64,000 bases of DNA from NCBI GenBank assembly GCA_017857815.1, contig JAFMCL010000009.1, positions 1-64,000 of the forward strand, in the 5' to 3' direction. The notes beneath the pieces are model-generated. The model saw only the letters and a list, made by a program, of their open reading frames with translations, ran no database searches and was not told the DNA's origin. The stretch comes from Flavobacteriaceae bacterium. GTDB taxonomy: Bacteria; Bacteroidota; Bacteroidia; Flavobacteriales; Flavobacteriaceae. Shown here one piece after another: positions 9,287-18,894 of the stretch (the stretch's first letter is position 1; every line of letters starts with the position of its first letter). The translations under genes were made by a program, and so were the position numbers.

Positions 9287-10189
9287 TCAGACAATAACCA
9301 TATCTGAATATTTCAAAACTGTTTTGTAACCTTTATTCTTAAAATAAGAATTGGTATTATCATTTCCGGTAACCAGAATAAAGTCGCCACCCCAGGCTCC
9401 CAGACTCTTTATTGATCCACCATAATCAGGAAATAAAACCTCCTTCACGGTTTTAATCTTTAGTATTTGACTCAATTGGGTTTCATGGGTTTCAATTAGT
9501 TTTTCAAACTTTTTGAGTTCATTTGATTTGAGTATTTTCAGAGACAGGTCAGAGAAAAGATCAATTTGTTTTTCTGTGATTGTTATATCAGAAAATCGTT
9601 TAACTGCTTCACTACTGTCTTTCTTCTGATTGAGGAAGACAAAGAAGAGTTGTTCCTTAAAAGATGGATTAAATTCACAACTTTGAGCTTTTGGTGTTTG
9701 ATTTTTATTTGAAAACAAAAGCGGACTTTTGGCTTGTGCGCAGGCAATGTCATAACCGCTTCCCCCGAAGGTTTGTTTTAGTAATTCATAAGGATTTGTA
9801 TTTGACCACTGCGCTATGTTTGAAATCAGGGTAGAGGAGGTGCCAAGCCCCCACTGACGATCAAATTCTAAGATAGTTTTAACCCTTCCGCCTTTTTGAA
9901 GAAGAAATGTAGAATTTTGATTTCTCACTTCTTTTAAAACAGAACGGAGTCTTTTGGCAATATCAGTTTGGTCAGTAGTAATAATATCAAAATCCTTGAT
10001 AGAAAAAGTAGCCTTGAACCACACACTTCCCTTTTCATCATAACTTTCCCATAGGAGTTCCTTTTCTTTAGAAGAATCATAAATTAAAGATTGACCTCTA
10101 TTACAGGGAACTGCCAAAGCCAGTGAGCCTTTTAGGACGAGGTATTCCCCAGAAATAAGTAATTTTCCATGACTGTGATATTTTTCCAT
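9287..10189 (-). CDS. GYDIA-type GHMP kinase, probable mevalonate-pathway kinase
   Basis: A 300-residue GHMP-superfamily small-molecule kinase. The N-terminal HGKLLISGEYLVL is the first family motif, the ATP-binding segment reads WGLGTSSTLISN near residue 115, and the SGYDIACA segment near residue 146 gives this Bacteroidota subfamily its name. It sits 4 bases downstream of HMG-CoA reductase on the same strand, so it most likely phosphorylates mevalonate or phosphomevalonate in isoprenoid synthesis. The exact substrate is not resolved by sequence. The rest of the mevalonate pathway is not in this window. Confidence 0.85.
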   Translation of the reverse strand: MEKYHSHGKLLISGEYLVLKGSLALAVPCNRGQSLIYDSSKEKELLWESYDEKGSVWFKATFSIKDFDIITTDQTDIAKRLRSVLKEVRNQNSTFLLQKGGRVKTILEFDRQWGLGTSSTLISNIAQWSNTNPYELLKQTFGGSGYDIACAQAKSPLLFSNKNQTPKAQSCEFNPSFKEQLFFVFLNQKKDSSEAVKRFSDITITEKQIDLFSDLSLKILKSNELKKFEKLIETHETQLSQILKIKTVKEVLFPDYGGSIKSLGAWGGDFILVTGNDNTNSYFKNKGYKTVLKYSDMVIV

Positions 10190-10193
10190 ACCA

Positions 10194-11507
10194 CTATGGA
10201 TTTGTATTTAAAAAATCTGAAACTGCATTGTGAGTTACGGCATTGGTTTTAAAGAAATCAACAGCTTTTATCTTTTGAGCCTCCGAAGCATCGTTTTGAT
10301 TAAGAATATTTAGCAAGTGCATTTTCATATGCCCTTTTTGAATTCCTGAGGTAATTAACGAACGAAGTGCGGCAAAGTTTTGCGCCAAGCCAGCAACAGC
10401 AACGATTTGCATTAACTCTTTTGCATTTGGATTTCCAAGTAACTCCATCGACCATTTTACCATTGGATGAAGTTGGGTCAGTCCTCCAACGGTTCCCAAA
10501 GAGAGAGGGAGTGTTAGTTCAAAAACAAAATCATTTTCCATCACATAAGCATTACTCAAACTTGAATAACTCCCCTCTCTTGCAGCGAAAGCATGAACAC
10601 CAGCTTCCACTGCTCGAAAGTCATTACCAGTCGCAATCACCAAAGCATCCACACCATTCATGATGCCCTTGTTGTGGGTAACTGCGCGATAGGGTTCCTT
10701 TTTTGCAATCTCGATCGCTTGAATGAATTTTTGAACAAAATATTTTGGAGGCATTCCCTCATGTTCGCCCAGTTTTTCGATGGGACACCTCACTTCAGCT
10801 TTTACCAAACAGTTCGGTACGTAATTAGAGAGAATACTCATCACGATTTCAACAACTCTCTCTTCAGCAGCAAAACCAGTATGATTTTCTACCATACTTT
10901 TAAATGTATTAGCGATTTGTTCTAAGCAAGAGTTAATAAAATTAGCCCCCATAGAATCAACCGTATCAAAGGTTAAGTGCAACTGAAAATAATGATCAAT
11001 CAAATCAGTTTTATCAATCAGCTCGATGTCTAAAATTCCTCCGCCACGCTTTTGCATGTTTTGAGTTAAATTCTCAAGACTTTTTATCAGTTCTACTTTC
11101 TTTTCTTGGAACAGTGGGTTCAATTTTTCAAAGCTACCTTGGAATAAAAAATGAATCTGTCCAATTTTTTCTTGCCCTAGAATTGTGGCTTTAAACCCTC
11201 CTCTAGTAGCCCAGAATTTTGCGGCTTTGCAAGCGGCTGCTACGACTGAGCTTTCCTCAATCGCCATTGGCAGTGTGTAGGTTTTATTATTAATTAAAAA
11301 ATTAGGTGCAACCCCGATTGGAAAGTAATAGTTTGCCAATGAATTTTCGATAAATTCATCGTGTTTTTTTTGAATTTTTGAATCAGAATGGTTGTAAGAA
11401 GAGATTAATTTTTTAGCATCTTCAGGATGACTAAAGTGGGATTGACTTATCCAGCTTATTTTTTCTTCTTTTGATAGTTTAGAAAATCCATCAATATTTT
11501 TTGACAT
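10194..11507 (-). CDS. Hydroxymethylglutaryl-CoA reductase, class II
   Basis: A 437-residue HMG-CoA reductase of the short class II (Pseudomonas mevalonii) type, interconverting HMG-CoA and mevalonate. Visible elements are PMAIEESSVVAAA (substrate-binding glutamate region), THNKGIMNGVDALVIATGND with the catalytic lysine and aspartate region, LGTVGGLTQLHP, and GHMKMH near the C-terminus, which carries the catalytic histidine. Databases often label this class degradative. In flavobacteria, where it clusters with a GHMP kinase, a biosynthetic role making isoprenoids is more likely. A -7 box lies 25 bases upstream of the start. Confidence 0.93.
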   Translation of the reverse strand: MSKNIDGFSKLSKEEKISWISQSHFSHPEDAKKLISSYNHSDSKIQKKHDEFIENSLANYYFPIGVAPNFLINNKTYTLPMAIEESSVVAAACKAAKFWATRGGFKATILGQEKIGQIHFLFQGSFEKLNPLFQEKKVELIKSLENLTQNMQKRGGGILDIELIDKTDLIDHYFQLHLTFDTVDSMGANFINSCLEQIANTFKSMVENHTGFAAEERVVEIVMSILSNYVPNCLVKAEVRCPIEKLGEHEGMPPKYFVQKFIQAIEIAKKEPYRAVTHNKGIMNGVDALVIATGNDFRAVEAGVHAFAAREGSYSSLSNAYVMENDFVFELTLPLSLGTVGGLTQLHPMVKWSMELLGNPNAKELMQIVAVAGLAQNFAALRSLITSGIQKGHMKMHLLNILNQNDASEAQKIKAVDFFKTNAVTHNAVSDFLNTNP

Positions 11508-11531
11508 AATTTAACCCGTCTTTTATTAAAG

Positions 11532-11539
11532 CAAAGATA
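11532..11539 (-). promoter_or_regulatory. -7 promoter box for the HMG-CoA reductase/GHMP kinase operon
   Basis: The minus strand reads TATCTTTG, an exact TAnnTTTG match, 25 bases before the HMG-CoA reductase ATG. No TTG is present at the usual distance upstream, so the -33 part is weak or absent. Confidence 0.55.
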
Positions 11540-11636
11540 CATTTTTTAGACCTTTTCTCTTCTTTCTATCAATTTTCAGTTTACTCCTTATTTTTTCATT
11601 AAATTGTGTTTTTATATACCTAAATATACCGATGCA

Positions 11637-13799
11637 ATGAGACAATTTCTGTTAGTATTTTTTTTGTTGTTCATGGTCAATGGTTTTGCCCAAACTACAA
11701 CCTTACCCATAGACAAACTTTGGAGAGGCAACTTCAGTCCTGAGCGTTTAGAATCCATTCGTTCGCTTTCGAATGGTTATCAATACACCGTTCTTGACCT
11801 AGATTACAGGGCAAAAAGTTCTAAAATAATCATACATAATTATGCTGATGGAGGAGAAGGCGTGGTGTTGATTGATTCAGAAAAATCTGCCAAAATTCCT
11901 TTCTTTAGAGGTTATGCTTTTTCTAAAGATGAGAATCTTTTACTTTTGGAAACAGAAACTAAAGCTATATACAGGCGATCTAAAGAAGCAATGTATTGGG
12001 TTTATGACAGGAAAAGCGAAGGGATTAGTCTGATTTTTGATCAACCCGTCCAAGAACCTAAATTTTCACCAGATGGAAATAATGTAGCCTTTGTTTATAA
12101 AAGAAATCTCTATGTTAAGGATTTAATCAAACAATCCATTGTGCAAATAACCTTTGATGGAGACCACCAAACCATTAATGGGACGACAGATTGGGTTTAT
12201 GAGGAAGAGTTTGGTTTTGTAAGGGCTTTCGATTGGAACGCCAGCAGCACCAAAATTGCTTTTATGCGATTCGACGAAACGGATGTGCCTAATTTTTCTA
12301 TGGACATTTATGGAGCTGAATTGTACCAATATCCCTATGAATTCCGTTATCCTAAGGCCGGAGAAGAAAATGCAAAGGTAAGCATGCACCTCTTTGATTT
12401 GAAAAAAGGCACTACCACTGAGATTCTTTTTCAAGGGGAGAAGCCCTACTATATCCCGAGATTTGAATTTACACCTGAGGAAAACATATTAAGTGTTCAA
12501 ACCATAAACAGACATCAAAATCATTTGAAGCTTTGGAGCATTAACACCGCCATTAATGTTTCTTCAATCATATTAGAAGAACAAGATGCTGCATATGTTG
12601 ATGTTCATGATAATCTAACTTTTTTGAAAGACAATAGCTTTTTATGGACCAGTGATAAGTCTGGTTTTAATCACATCTATCATTATTCAGCATCTGGAAA
12701 GTTGATTCGTCAAATTACAAAAGGGCAATGGGAGGTCACTCGTTTTATTAAATTCAGTGAAAAAACGCGTGAAATCTATTACTCCTCAGTAGAAAAAAGT
12801 TCCATCGGGCGTGGGGTCTATGCGATTAAAATTAATGGTAGAGGTAAACGAGCTTTAACATCAGGGAAAGGCTATTCGGGAGCAAATTTTAGTGCAGATG
12901 CGTCTTATTTTATTCAATCCTATTCCGACGTAAACACGCCCCCAGTTTATCGCATGAAAAAAACTAAAGACACTACCACTGTTCGGGTTTTGTTGAATAA
13001 TAATAAATTGAAAGAAACACTAGCAGAATTCAAGTTGCCAGTGAAAGAGTTTTCTACATTAAACATCAATGGTGAGGAGCTAAATCTTTGGATGATCAAG
13101 CCTAATAATTTTGATCCCAATAAAAAATATCCATTATTAATGTTCCAATATTCCGGGCCAGGCTCGCAAGAGGTAACCAACCGTTGGTCAGATGAAAGAA
13201 CATTGTGGCACAAATCAATTGCAAACAAAGGCTATATCATCGCTTGTGTTGATGGCAGAGGAACAGGCTTTAAAGGCGCAGCTTTCAAAAAAGTCACCTA
13301 CATGAACCTTGCAAAACTCGAGGCGATTGATCAAATCGATTCGGCACGAAAGCTGGGAGAACTTCCTTTTATTGATGCAAAACGCATTGGGATTTGGGGA
13401 TGGAGTTTTGGGGGACTCATGGCGGCGCATTGTTTGCTGACTGGGAACCATGTTTTTTCAATGGCAATTGCAGTTGCACCTGTAACGAATTGGCGTTTTT
13501 ATGATACAATCTATACCGAGCGTTTTATGCGAACTCCTCAAGAAAACCCTGAAGGATATGATCTTAATTCTCCAATAAATTATGCCGACCAACTAGAGGG
13601 TAAGTTTTTAATTATTCATGGATCTGGCGATGACAACGTTCATGTTCAAAACACAATGAGAATGGTAGAAGCTTTGGTTCAAGCAGACAAACAATTTGAT
13701 TGGATGATTTATCCAGATAGAGATCACGGGATCTATGGCGGAAACACAAGAAATCATCTTTTTCAAAAAATGACAAACTTTATTATTGATAATCTTTAA
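11637..13799 (+). CDS. Dipeptidyl peptidase IV family (S9) serine peptidase
   Basis: A 720-residue exported peptidase that removes Xaa-Pro or similar dipeptides from peptide N-termini. The ATG at 11637 is chosen because it places a signal peptide (MRQFLLVFFLLFMVNGFAQ) at the N-terminus. An upstream in-frame TTG at 11604 would add 11 residues of no signal-peptide character. The N-terminal two thirds form the DPPIV beta-propeller, with a DWVYEEEF-like segment around residue 184 that carries the substrate-amine-binding glutamates. The C-terminal alpha/beta hydrolase domain has nucleophile Ser590 in GWSFGG, an aspartate in GSGDDNVH and the histidine in DRDHGIYGG. It is followed 9 bases later by a peptide transporter, so the pair degrades and imports peptides. 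Confidence 0.95.
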   Translation: MRQFLLVFFLLFMVNGFAQTTTLPIDKLWRGNFSPERLESIRSLSNGYQYTVLDLDYRAKSSKIIIHNYADGGEGVVLIDSEKSAKIPFFRGYAFSKDENLLLLETETKAIYRRSKEAMYWVYDRKSEGISLIFDQPVQEPKFSPDGNNVAFVYKRNLYVKDLIKQSIVQITFDGDHQTINGTTDWVYEEEFGFVRAFDWNASSTKIAFMRFDETDVPNFSMDIYGAELYQYPYEFRYPKAGEENAKVSMHLFDLKKGTTTEILFQGEKPYYIPRFEFTPEENILSVQTINRHQNHLKLWSINTAINVSSIILEEQDAAYVDVHDNLTFLKDNSFLWTSDKSGFNHIYHYSASGKLIRQITKGQWEVTRFIKFSEKTREIYYSSVEKSSIGRGVYAIKINGRGKRALTSGKGYSGANFSADASYFIQSYSDVNTPPVYRMKKTKDTTTVRVLLNNNKLKETLAEFKLPVKEFSTLNINGEELNLWMIKPNNFDPNKKYPLLMFQYSGPGSQEVTNRWSDERTLWHKSIANKGYIIACVDGRGTGFKGAAFKKVTYMNLAKLEAIDQIDSARKLGELPFIDAKRIGIWGWSFGGLMAAHCLLTGNHVFSMAIAVAPVTNWRFYDTIYTERFMRTPQENPEGYDLNSPINYADQLEGKFLIIHGSGDDNVHVQNTMRMVEALVQADKQFDWMIYPDRDHGIYGGNTRNHLFQKMTNFIIDNL

Positions 13800-13808
13800 C
13801 AATATTTA

Positions 13809-15164
13809 ATGACTGATAGCACCACCGTTTTACCCCCTTCAGAAAAGATAATCTTTGGACACCCCGCGGGACTTTTCGTTTTGTTTTTTACTGAATTATG
13901 GGAACGCTTTTCCTATTATGGAATGCGCGCCTTGTTCACTATTTTTTTAGTGGCCAAAACAACTTCTGATAATCCTGGATTTGGGTGGTCTAATACGGAT
14001 GCCATATGGCTCTATGGATGGTATACAATGTTGGTGTATTTGGCTTCTGTTCCCGGTGGATGGATAGCGGATAATCTTTTGGGTCAGAAAAAAACGGTTA
14101 TGCTTGGCGGGATCCTATTGTGTATTGGACACACAATTTTGGCCTTTGATACCGAAGTTAGTTTTTATGTTGGCTGTGCTTTTGTAATATTGGGAGTAGG
14201 AGGATTAAAACCTAATATATCTAGCATGGTCGGAGGACTCTATAAAAAAGGAGATGAAAAAAGAGACGTAGGGTTTTATATCTTTTATATGGGAATTAAT
14301 ATAGGTGGATTCCTAGCACCACTTCTTTGTGGATGGATTGGAGAAACATACAATTGGCATTATGGTTTTGGATTGGCCGCTATTGGAATGTTGTTTGGTC
14401 AAATCACTTATTATTACGGTCAAAAATACCTGGTAGGTGTAGGAGATTTTATTGGCAAAGCAGATCATCCGGAGAATGAATCAAGAAAAAAGGATTTAAC
14501 CCCTATCGAAAGAGACCGGGTTAAAGTATTATTAATTTCTTTTTTAATGATTATTATCTTTTGGGGAGCCTTTGAACAAGCCGGAGGATTAATGAATCTG
14601 TATGCCAAACAAAACACCAATAGAATATTTATGGGCTGGGAAGTACCCGCCTCATGGTTTCAATCTTTAAATTCATTTTTCATCATTACTCTTGCTGTAT
14701 TTGTAGGGGGATTTTGGTACAAATGGAAAATGAAAGGCAGAGAAGCCTCTTCACTTTTTAAAATTGCAATTGGTATTTTAATAATGGGTTGGGGATTTCT
14801 GTTCATGCGATTTGCAGCTTCAGAATATGAGTTATTTGGTCAGTCTTCCATGCATTGGCTTTTCTTGGCTTACCTTTTTCACACCATTGGCGAATTATGC
14901 TCTTCACCAGTTTCTTTATCATTCATCACCAAACTTGCTCCAGCCAAATACGCTGCATCAATTATGGGGCTCTACTGGGCAGCAACTGGCTTAGGCAATA
15001 AGCTAGCGGCAACCATAGGTGGGCATGCGGAAGTAACAGGAGAAAAAATTACCTTTACGGGGATATTTGTTTTTTGCACAATATTTGCCCTATTAATCGT
15101 TCTAATATTAAAACCACTTAAACGCCTAACCCACGGGGCCGAAGATGTAATTCAAAACCCCTAA
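13809..15164 (+). CDS. Proton-dependent oligopeptide (POT) transporter
   Basis: A 451-residue major-facilitator protein of the POT/PTR family that imports di- and tripeptides with protons. The N-terminal signature FFTELWERFSYYGMRA contains the ExxERFxYY proton-coupling motif. The sequence GGLKPNISSMVGGLY near residue 133 is a family-typical segment. About 12-14 membrane helices are visible. It lies 9 bases after the dipeptidyl peptidase gene and 14 bases before a secreted thioredoxin gene. The pairing with DPPIV fits uptake of released dipeptides. Confidence 0.93.
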   Translation: MTDSTTVLPPSEKIIFGHPAGLFVLFFTELWERFSYYGMRALFTIFLVAKTTSDNPGFGWSNTDAIWLYGWYTMLVYLASVPGGWIADNLLGQKKTVMLGGILLCIGHTILAFDTEVSFYVGCAFVILGVGGLKPNISSMVGGLYKKGDEKRDVGFYIFYMGINIGGFLAPLLCGWIGETYNWHYGFGLAAIGMLFGQITYYYGQKYLVGVGDFIGKADHPENESRKKDLTPIERDRVKVLLISFLMIIIFWGAFEQAGGLMNLYAKQNTNRIFMGWEVPASWFQSLNSFFIITLAVFVGGFWYKWKMKGREASSLFKIAIGILIMGWGFLFMRFAASEYELFGQSSMHWLFLAYLFHTIGELCSSPVSLSFITKLAPAKYAASIMGLYWAATGLGNKLAATIGGHAEVTGEKITFTGIFVFCTIFALLIVLILKPLKRLTHGAEDVIQNP

Positions 15165-15178
15165 AAAATCTTTCAGAT

Positions 15179-15715
15179 ATGAGATTATTTTTTTTAATTT
15201 TAGTATTAAGTTTTAACGCTCTTTCAGCCCAATCCATTCAATGGATGACTTTAGCCGAAGCAATCGAAGCGCAGAAGACAAACCCTAAGAAAATCATGAT
15301 CGATGTCTACACCAACTGGTGTGGACCTTGTAAGCTCATGGATAAGAATACATTTCAAAACAGGGATGTTGCCGCTTATATATCAAAGCACTACTATGCC
15401 GTTAAATTTAATGCGGAAGGAAATGAAAAGATCACTTATTTTGGAAATGAATTTTCAAATCCAAATTATGATCCTGAGAAAAAAGGACGGAATGCCACAC
15501 ATCAATTTACACAATATTTAGGTGTAAAGGGATATCCTTCTGTGATTTTCATGAGTGAAACCAATGACCTGATCATGCCATTGGTTGGCTATCAAAAACC
15601 ACAACAAATTGAACTCTTTTTAAAGATGATTAAGCAAGGAGATTATATGATTTTCACTAAACCAGAAGACTTTGAAAAGTATAAGAAAAGCTTTATTCCT
15701 AGATTTAGAGGCTAA
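15179..15715 (+). CDS. Exported thioredoxin-fold protein
   Basis: A 178-residue protein with a signal peptide (residues 1-18, ending LSAQS) and one thioredoxin-like domain. The active-site segment is NWCGPCK (CxxC near residues 49-52), and the cis-proline segment GYPSVIFM lies near residue 120. Between them is an insert (NPNYDPEKKGRNATHQF) not found in classical thioredoxin, resembling the DUF255/thioredoxin-like disulfide proteins of Bacteroidota. A periplasmic disulfide-reducing or oxidising role is likely. The gene end overlaps the convergent comEC gene by 11 bases. Confidence 0.88.
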   Translation: MRLFFLILVLSFNALSAQSIQWMTLAEAIEAQKTNPKKIMIDVYTNWCGPCKLMDKNTFQNRDVAAYISKHYYAVKFNAEGNEKITYFGNEFSNPNYDPEKKGRNATHQFTQYLGVKGYPSVIFMSETNDLIMPLVGYQKPQQIELFLKMIKQGDYMIFTKPEDFEKYKKSFIPRFRG

Positions 15716-17717
15716 TTTTATAAGCACCATCTTTATGAATATCAATCAGCTTGACGTTGTACTTTTTACAGCTTTTCTCCCATAATTCTATATTCCAAGG
15801 GCCGTTGCTTGCATCAACAATCACTGCCTTTAACTTCTGTCTTTCTAGAATACGATCCAAATGTATTTTAGGATTATTAACCAGCATTAAATGGGAGGGA
15901 TTCACTTCGGGGACATCACAAACTCCATTTTCATCAACAATTAACAGCCTGAATTCATCTTTTATAAAAGTATTTTTAAATTCTTTAAAATTAATTTTCT
16001 TTAAATTATTTTCATTCGAAAAATCAGCAATTAAACCAGTTTTTATTGAAATGGGATCTCTCGTATAGAGGTCTAAGTTCGTCTGGTGGTGGTGGGCTAT
16101 AACGGTTTCTCGATACTTATAAAAGACCCAAAAATCATTGATCTTAGAAGTGTTGTAATTTTGTATCAGAATAATTGTTTGAAGTGCAAGTAGCCCATAT
16201 AGTAAATGAATTATATCTTTTTGCCTCCTGTTTTTCACCCACAAAAAAAACAACAAAATCAAAGTGTAGCTCATTACCAATAGGATCCCTGAGAACGTAA
16301 TGTTTTCAAAAATAAATTTTTCTTTTCTTGCGATCCAGTAGATCGATTCATTCATTATTGTTACAATACTGTCATAGATTAATGCAATGACTTCAGGTAA
16401 GCTATTAATCATTAATAAAAGAAGAACGAAAATGCTTCCTATCAAAAACACACCAAACAAAGGAAGGATTATCCAATTTGATATTAGAAATAGGCCTGGA
16501 AACTGATGAAAAGTGTAGATGCTTAATGGAGCAACGGCAAACTGAGCAGCGACACTAACAGTGGTCAATTGCCAAAACCTTTTGAATAACCAAAATTTTG
16601 GTTTCCATAACTTTTGGAGTATGGGATGAATCCACAAGATTCCAAATACGGCCAAGTAACTCATTTGAAATCCCAATTGGAATAAAAAAGGGGGATATGC
16701 GATCAACAACATAAAAAAAGAAACCACTAGTAAATGAAATGAATTGGTAATTCGTTTTGAATACTTGGCAATCGAAAATGCCGAAAACATTGTTACAGCT
16801 CTAATCACTGACGCACTGCCTCCTGTGAAGAATGCGAAGGCCCAAAGCAAAGAGACAACCAAAACAGCTTGAATGATTCTCCCTTTAGGAATTGCTCTTA
16901 CTGGCGTTAAAATGAAATTTAAAAAAAGCATAATGATTCCAATATGCAATCCTGATATCGCTAGAATGTGAATTACTCCTGCGTTTGAATAGGCTTCGGT
17001 CATGTCTTTTTCTAAAACATCTCGATCTCCCAACAACAGTGTTTTTATGATGTTTTTCGAAGCAAAATTTAATTTACTTTCATCAATTTTTTGGTTAACT
17101 TTAGTTTTGAGAATAGTTGACCAATTTTTTGACTTTTCAGCATGTGAACTAAAGGTTTTGTACTCACCTTTTTTAAGATTTATTTGATCATATATTCTTA
17201 TTCTTTTTAAATAATTGGCATAATCAAAACCTCCTGGATTTAAGACTCTTTTTAATTTTTTAGGAGGAATTGATGTTAAGATAAATGTCCCATTCTTTGT
17301 CAAGGATTTAAGAGAATCTTTTTCAATCGATATCAAAACCTTCCCCACGGTTTTTATTTTATCCACTCTAATAATCTCTCCATAAAAACGTTCGTTGTGC
17401 ACGTTCTTTTTTAAGGCCCTAGTCAGCCGAATTGAAAAGGAATGAGTTCCTTGTTCTGAAGTGAAATAACTGTAATGATTTTTAGGAATTCTATCGTATT
17501 GGCTTTGAAAGAAATATCCGATAGGTAAAAAAAGTAAAAACAGAAAATAATGTTTATGGCGAGACCTTTTCCAAAAAACTCCGATAGATAACACACCTGT
17601 TATAAGCAGAGAAGTTTTCAGTGATAATGAGGAGTCTAGGATGGTGTAGGTAGCGGCGATCATGCCACAGACAAAACACAATACAATAGGGTAAAGATAA
17701 AAACTGGGGATTTTCAT
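15705..17717 (-). CDS. comEC: ComEC/Rec2-type DNA-uptake channel
   Basis: A 670-residue inner-membrane protein of the ComEC family, which carries single-stranded DNA into the cytoplasm during natural transformation. It has N-terminal membrane helices and a DUF4131-like soluble region with the DYANYLKR segment, followed by the Competence domain with the hallmark IHILAISGLHIGI near residue 245 and many helices to about residue 520. The C-terminal roughly 120 residues do not show the HxHxDH metallo-beta-lactamase motif found in Bacillus ComEC, so the nuclease-like domain appears missing or decayed. It is last in the surE, small protein, lpxB, comEC run. Confidence 0.88.
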   Translation of the reverse strand: MKIPSFYLYPIVLCFVCGMIAATYTILDSSLSLKTSLLITGVLSIGVFWKRSRHKHYFLFLLFLPIGYFFQSQYDRIPKNHYSYFTSEQGTHSFSIRLTRALKKNVHNERFYGEIIRVDKIKTVGKVLISIEKDSLKSLTKNGTFILTSIPPKKLKRVLNPGGFDYANYLKRIRIYDQINLKKGEYKTFSSHAEKSKNWSTILKTKVNQKIDESKLNFASKNIIKTLLLGDRDVLEKDMTEAYSNAGVIHILAISGLHIGIIMLFLNFILTPVRAIPKGRIIQAVLVVSLLWAFAFFTGGSASVIRAVTMFSAFSIAKYSKRITNSFHLLVVSFFMLLIAYPPFLFQLGFQMSYLAVFGILWIHPILQKLWKPKFWLFKRFWQLTTVSVAAQFAVAPLSIYTFHQFPGLFLISNWIILPLFGVFLIGSIFVLLLLMINSLPEVIALIYDSIVTIMNESIYWIARKEKFIFENITFSGILLVMSYTLILLFFLWVKNRRQKDIIHLLYGLLALQTIILIQNYNTSKINDFWVFYKYRETVIAHHHQTNLDLYTRDPISIKTGLIADFSNENNLKKINFKEFKNTFIKDEFRLLIVDENGVCDVPEVNPSHLMLVNNPKIHLDRILERQKLKAVIVDASNGPWNIELWEKSCKKYNVKLIDIHKDGAYKISL

Positions 17718-17752
17718 TTAATAAAGTTAAAATGAAAATTAGAAGAATTTTA

Positions 17753-18865
17753 TTAGGCTCTAATTGCTTCTATAATTAATCCAGCAGTTTTTTCACTAGC
17801 GCCTTCCTTTCCTAAAACAGTAAAAAGCTTTTCGTAATCGCGTTTTAACTTTTTTCGACCTTCTATGGAAAGTAAAAATTGAAGGTGATTTGAAACTTCT
17901 TTTACATTAAAATTGTCTTGAATCAATTCTGTAACAATTTCCTTGTCAAGAATTAAATTTACCAACGAAATATATTTGAGCTTCACCAAACGAATAGCAA
18001 TTTGATAACTAATGAAACTACTTCGATAACAGACCAATTGGGGCACTTTGAAAATGGCGGTCTCTAAAGTTGCCGTTCCACTTGAAACCAATGCAGCTTG
18101 TGCTACTTCAAGCAAGTCATAAGTTTGATTTTTGACTACGCTTATGTTGGTATTCAAGAGGTAAGAATCATACCAATCTTTGTCAATTCCAGGGGCTCCA
18201 GCAATTATGAATTCATGGTCAGAGAAAAGTTGAGCCACTTTTATAAATATGGGGAGCATTTTTTTAATTTCTTGTTTCCTGCTTCCTGGCAAAAGTGCCA
18301 CGATAGGAGATGTTTCAGAAAACCCATTTTTACTGTAAAAAGTGGTCGATTTCTTCCTTTTTATGATGGTGTCAAAAAGGGGATTTCCAACAAAACTTAC
18401 AGGATAATTGTGCTTTTCTTTAAAGTACTTTTGCTCAAAAGGCAATATTGCATAAAGGGCATCAATGTCTCTTTTGATTTGATGAATCCTGTTTTCTTTC
18501 CACGCCCAAATTTGTGGACAGATATAATAGTGGTTTTTAAATCCATTTATCTTTGCCCATTTTGCAATTCTTAAGTTAAATCCAGGATAGTCGATGTATA
18601 TGATTACGTCGGGTTTAAATTCAAGAATATCAGTCTTGCAAAATTTAATGTTATTTATAATCACCCAAAGATGTGTGATCACCTCCCAAAACCCCATAAA
18701 AGCGAGTTCGCGATAGTGTTTAACCAAAACAGCACCAGCCTCCTCCATTAAGTCTCCCCCCCAACAACGAATATTTGCTTCGGGATCTTTCTTAAATATT
18801 GCTTCTATCAACCTTGCCCCATGAAGGTCTCCGGAGGCTTCGCCTGCAATTATATAATACTTCAC
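17753..18865 (-). CDS. lpxB: Lipid-A-disaccharide synthase
   Basis: A 370-residue glycosyltransferase that joins UDP-2,3-diacylglucosamine and lipid X to make the lipid A disaccharide at the inner face of the cytoplasmic membrane. Family hallmarks are the N-terminal YYIIAGEASGDLHGA, then AFMGFWEV, YICPQIWAWKENR near residue 130, and LLPGSRKQEIK near 205, with SSGTATLETA near residue 275. The length is normal. It is the third gene of the run starting with surE, with 29- and 35-base spacers on its two sides. Together with lptC and lptE it shows that the organism makes LPS or LOS. Confidence 0.95.
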   Translation of the reverse strand: MKYYIIAGEASGDLHGARLIEAIFKKDPEANIRCWGGDLMEEAGAVLVKHYRELAFMGFWEVITHLWVIINNIKFCKTDILEFKPDVIIYIDYPGFNLRIAKWAKINGFKNHYYICPQIWAWKENRIHQIKRDIDALYAILPFEQKYFKEKHNYPVSFVGNPLFDTIIKRKKSTTFYSKNGFSETSPIVALLPGSRKQEIKKMLPIFIKVAQLFSDHEFIIAGAPGIDKDWYDSYLLNTNISVVKNQTYDLLEVAQAALVSSGTATLETAIFKVPQLVCYRSSFISYQIAIRLVKLKYISLVNLILDKEIVTELIQDNFNVKEVSNHLQFLLSIEGRKKLKRDYEKLFTVLGKEGASEKTAGLIIEAIRA

Positions 18866-18894
18866 TTTAATTTTATTTTAAAGGAATTCACAAG

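Noticed and set aside
18098-18574. Open frame of 158 codons on the plus strand opposite lpxB
   Set aside because: It lies entirely inside a well-conserved gene in antisense, has no family features, and lacks a promoter or a plausible start context.
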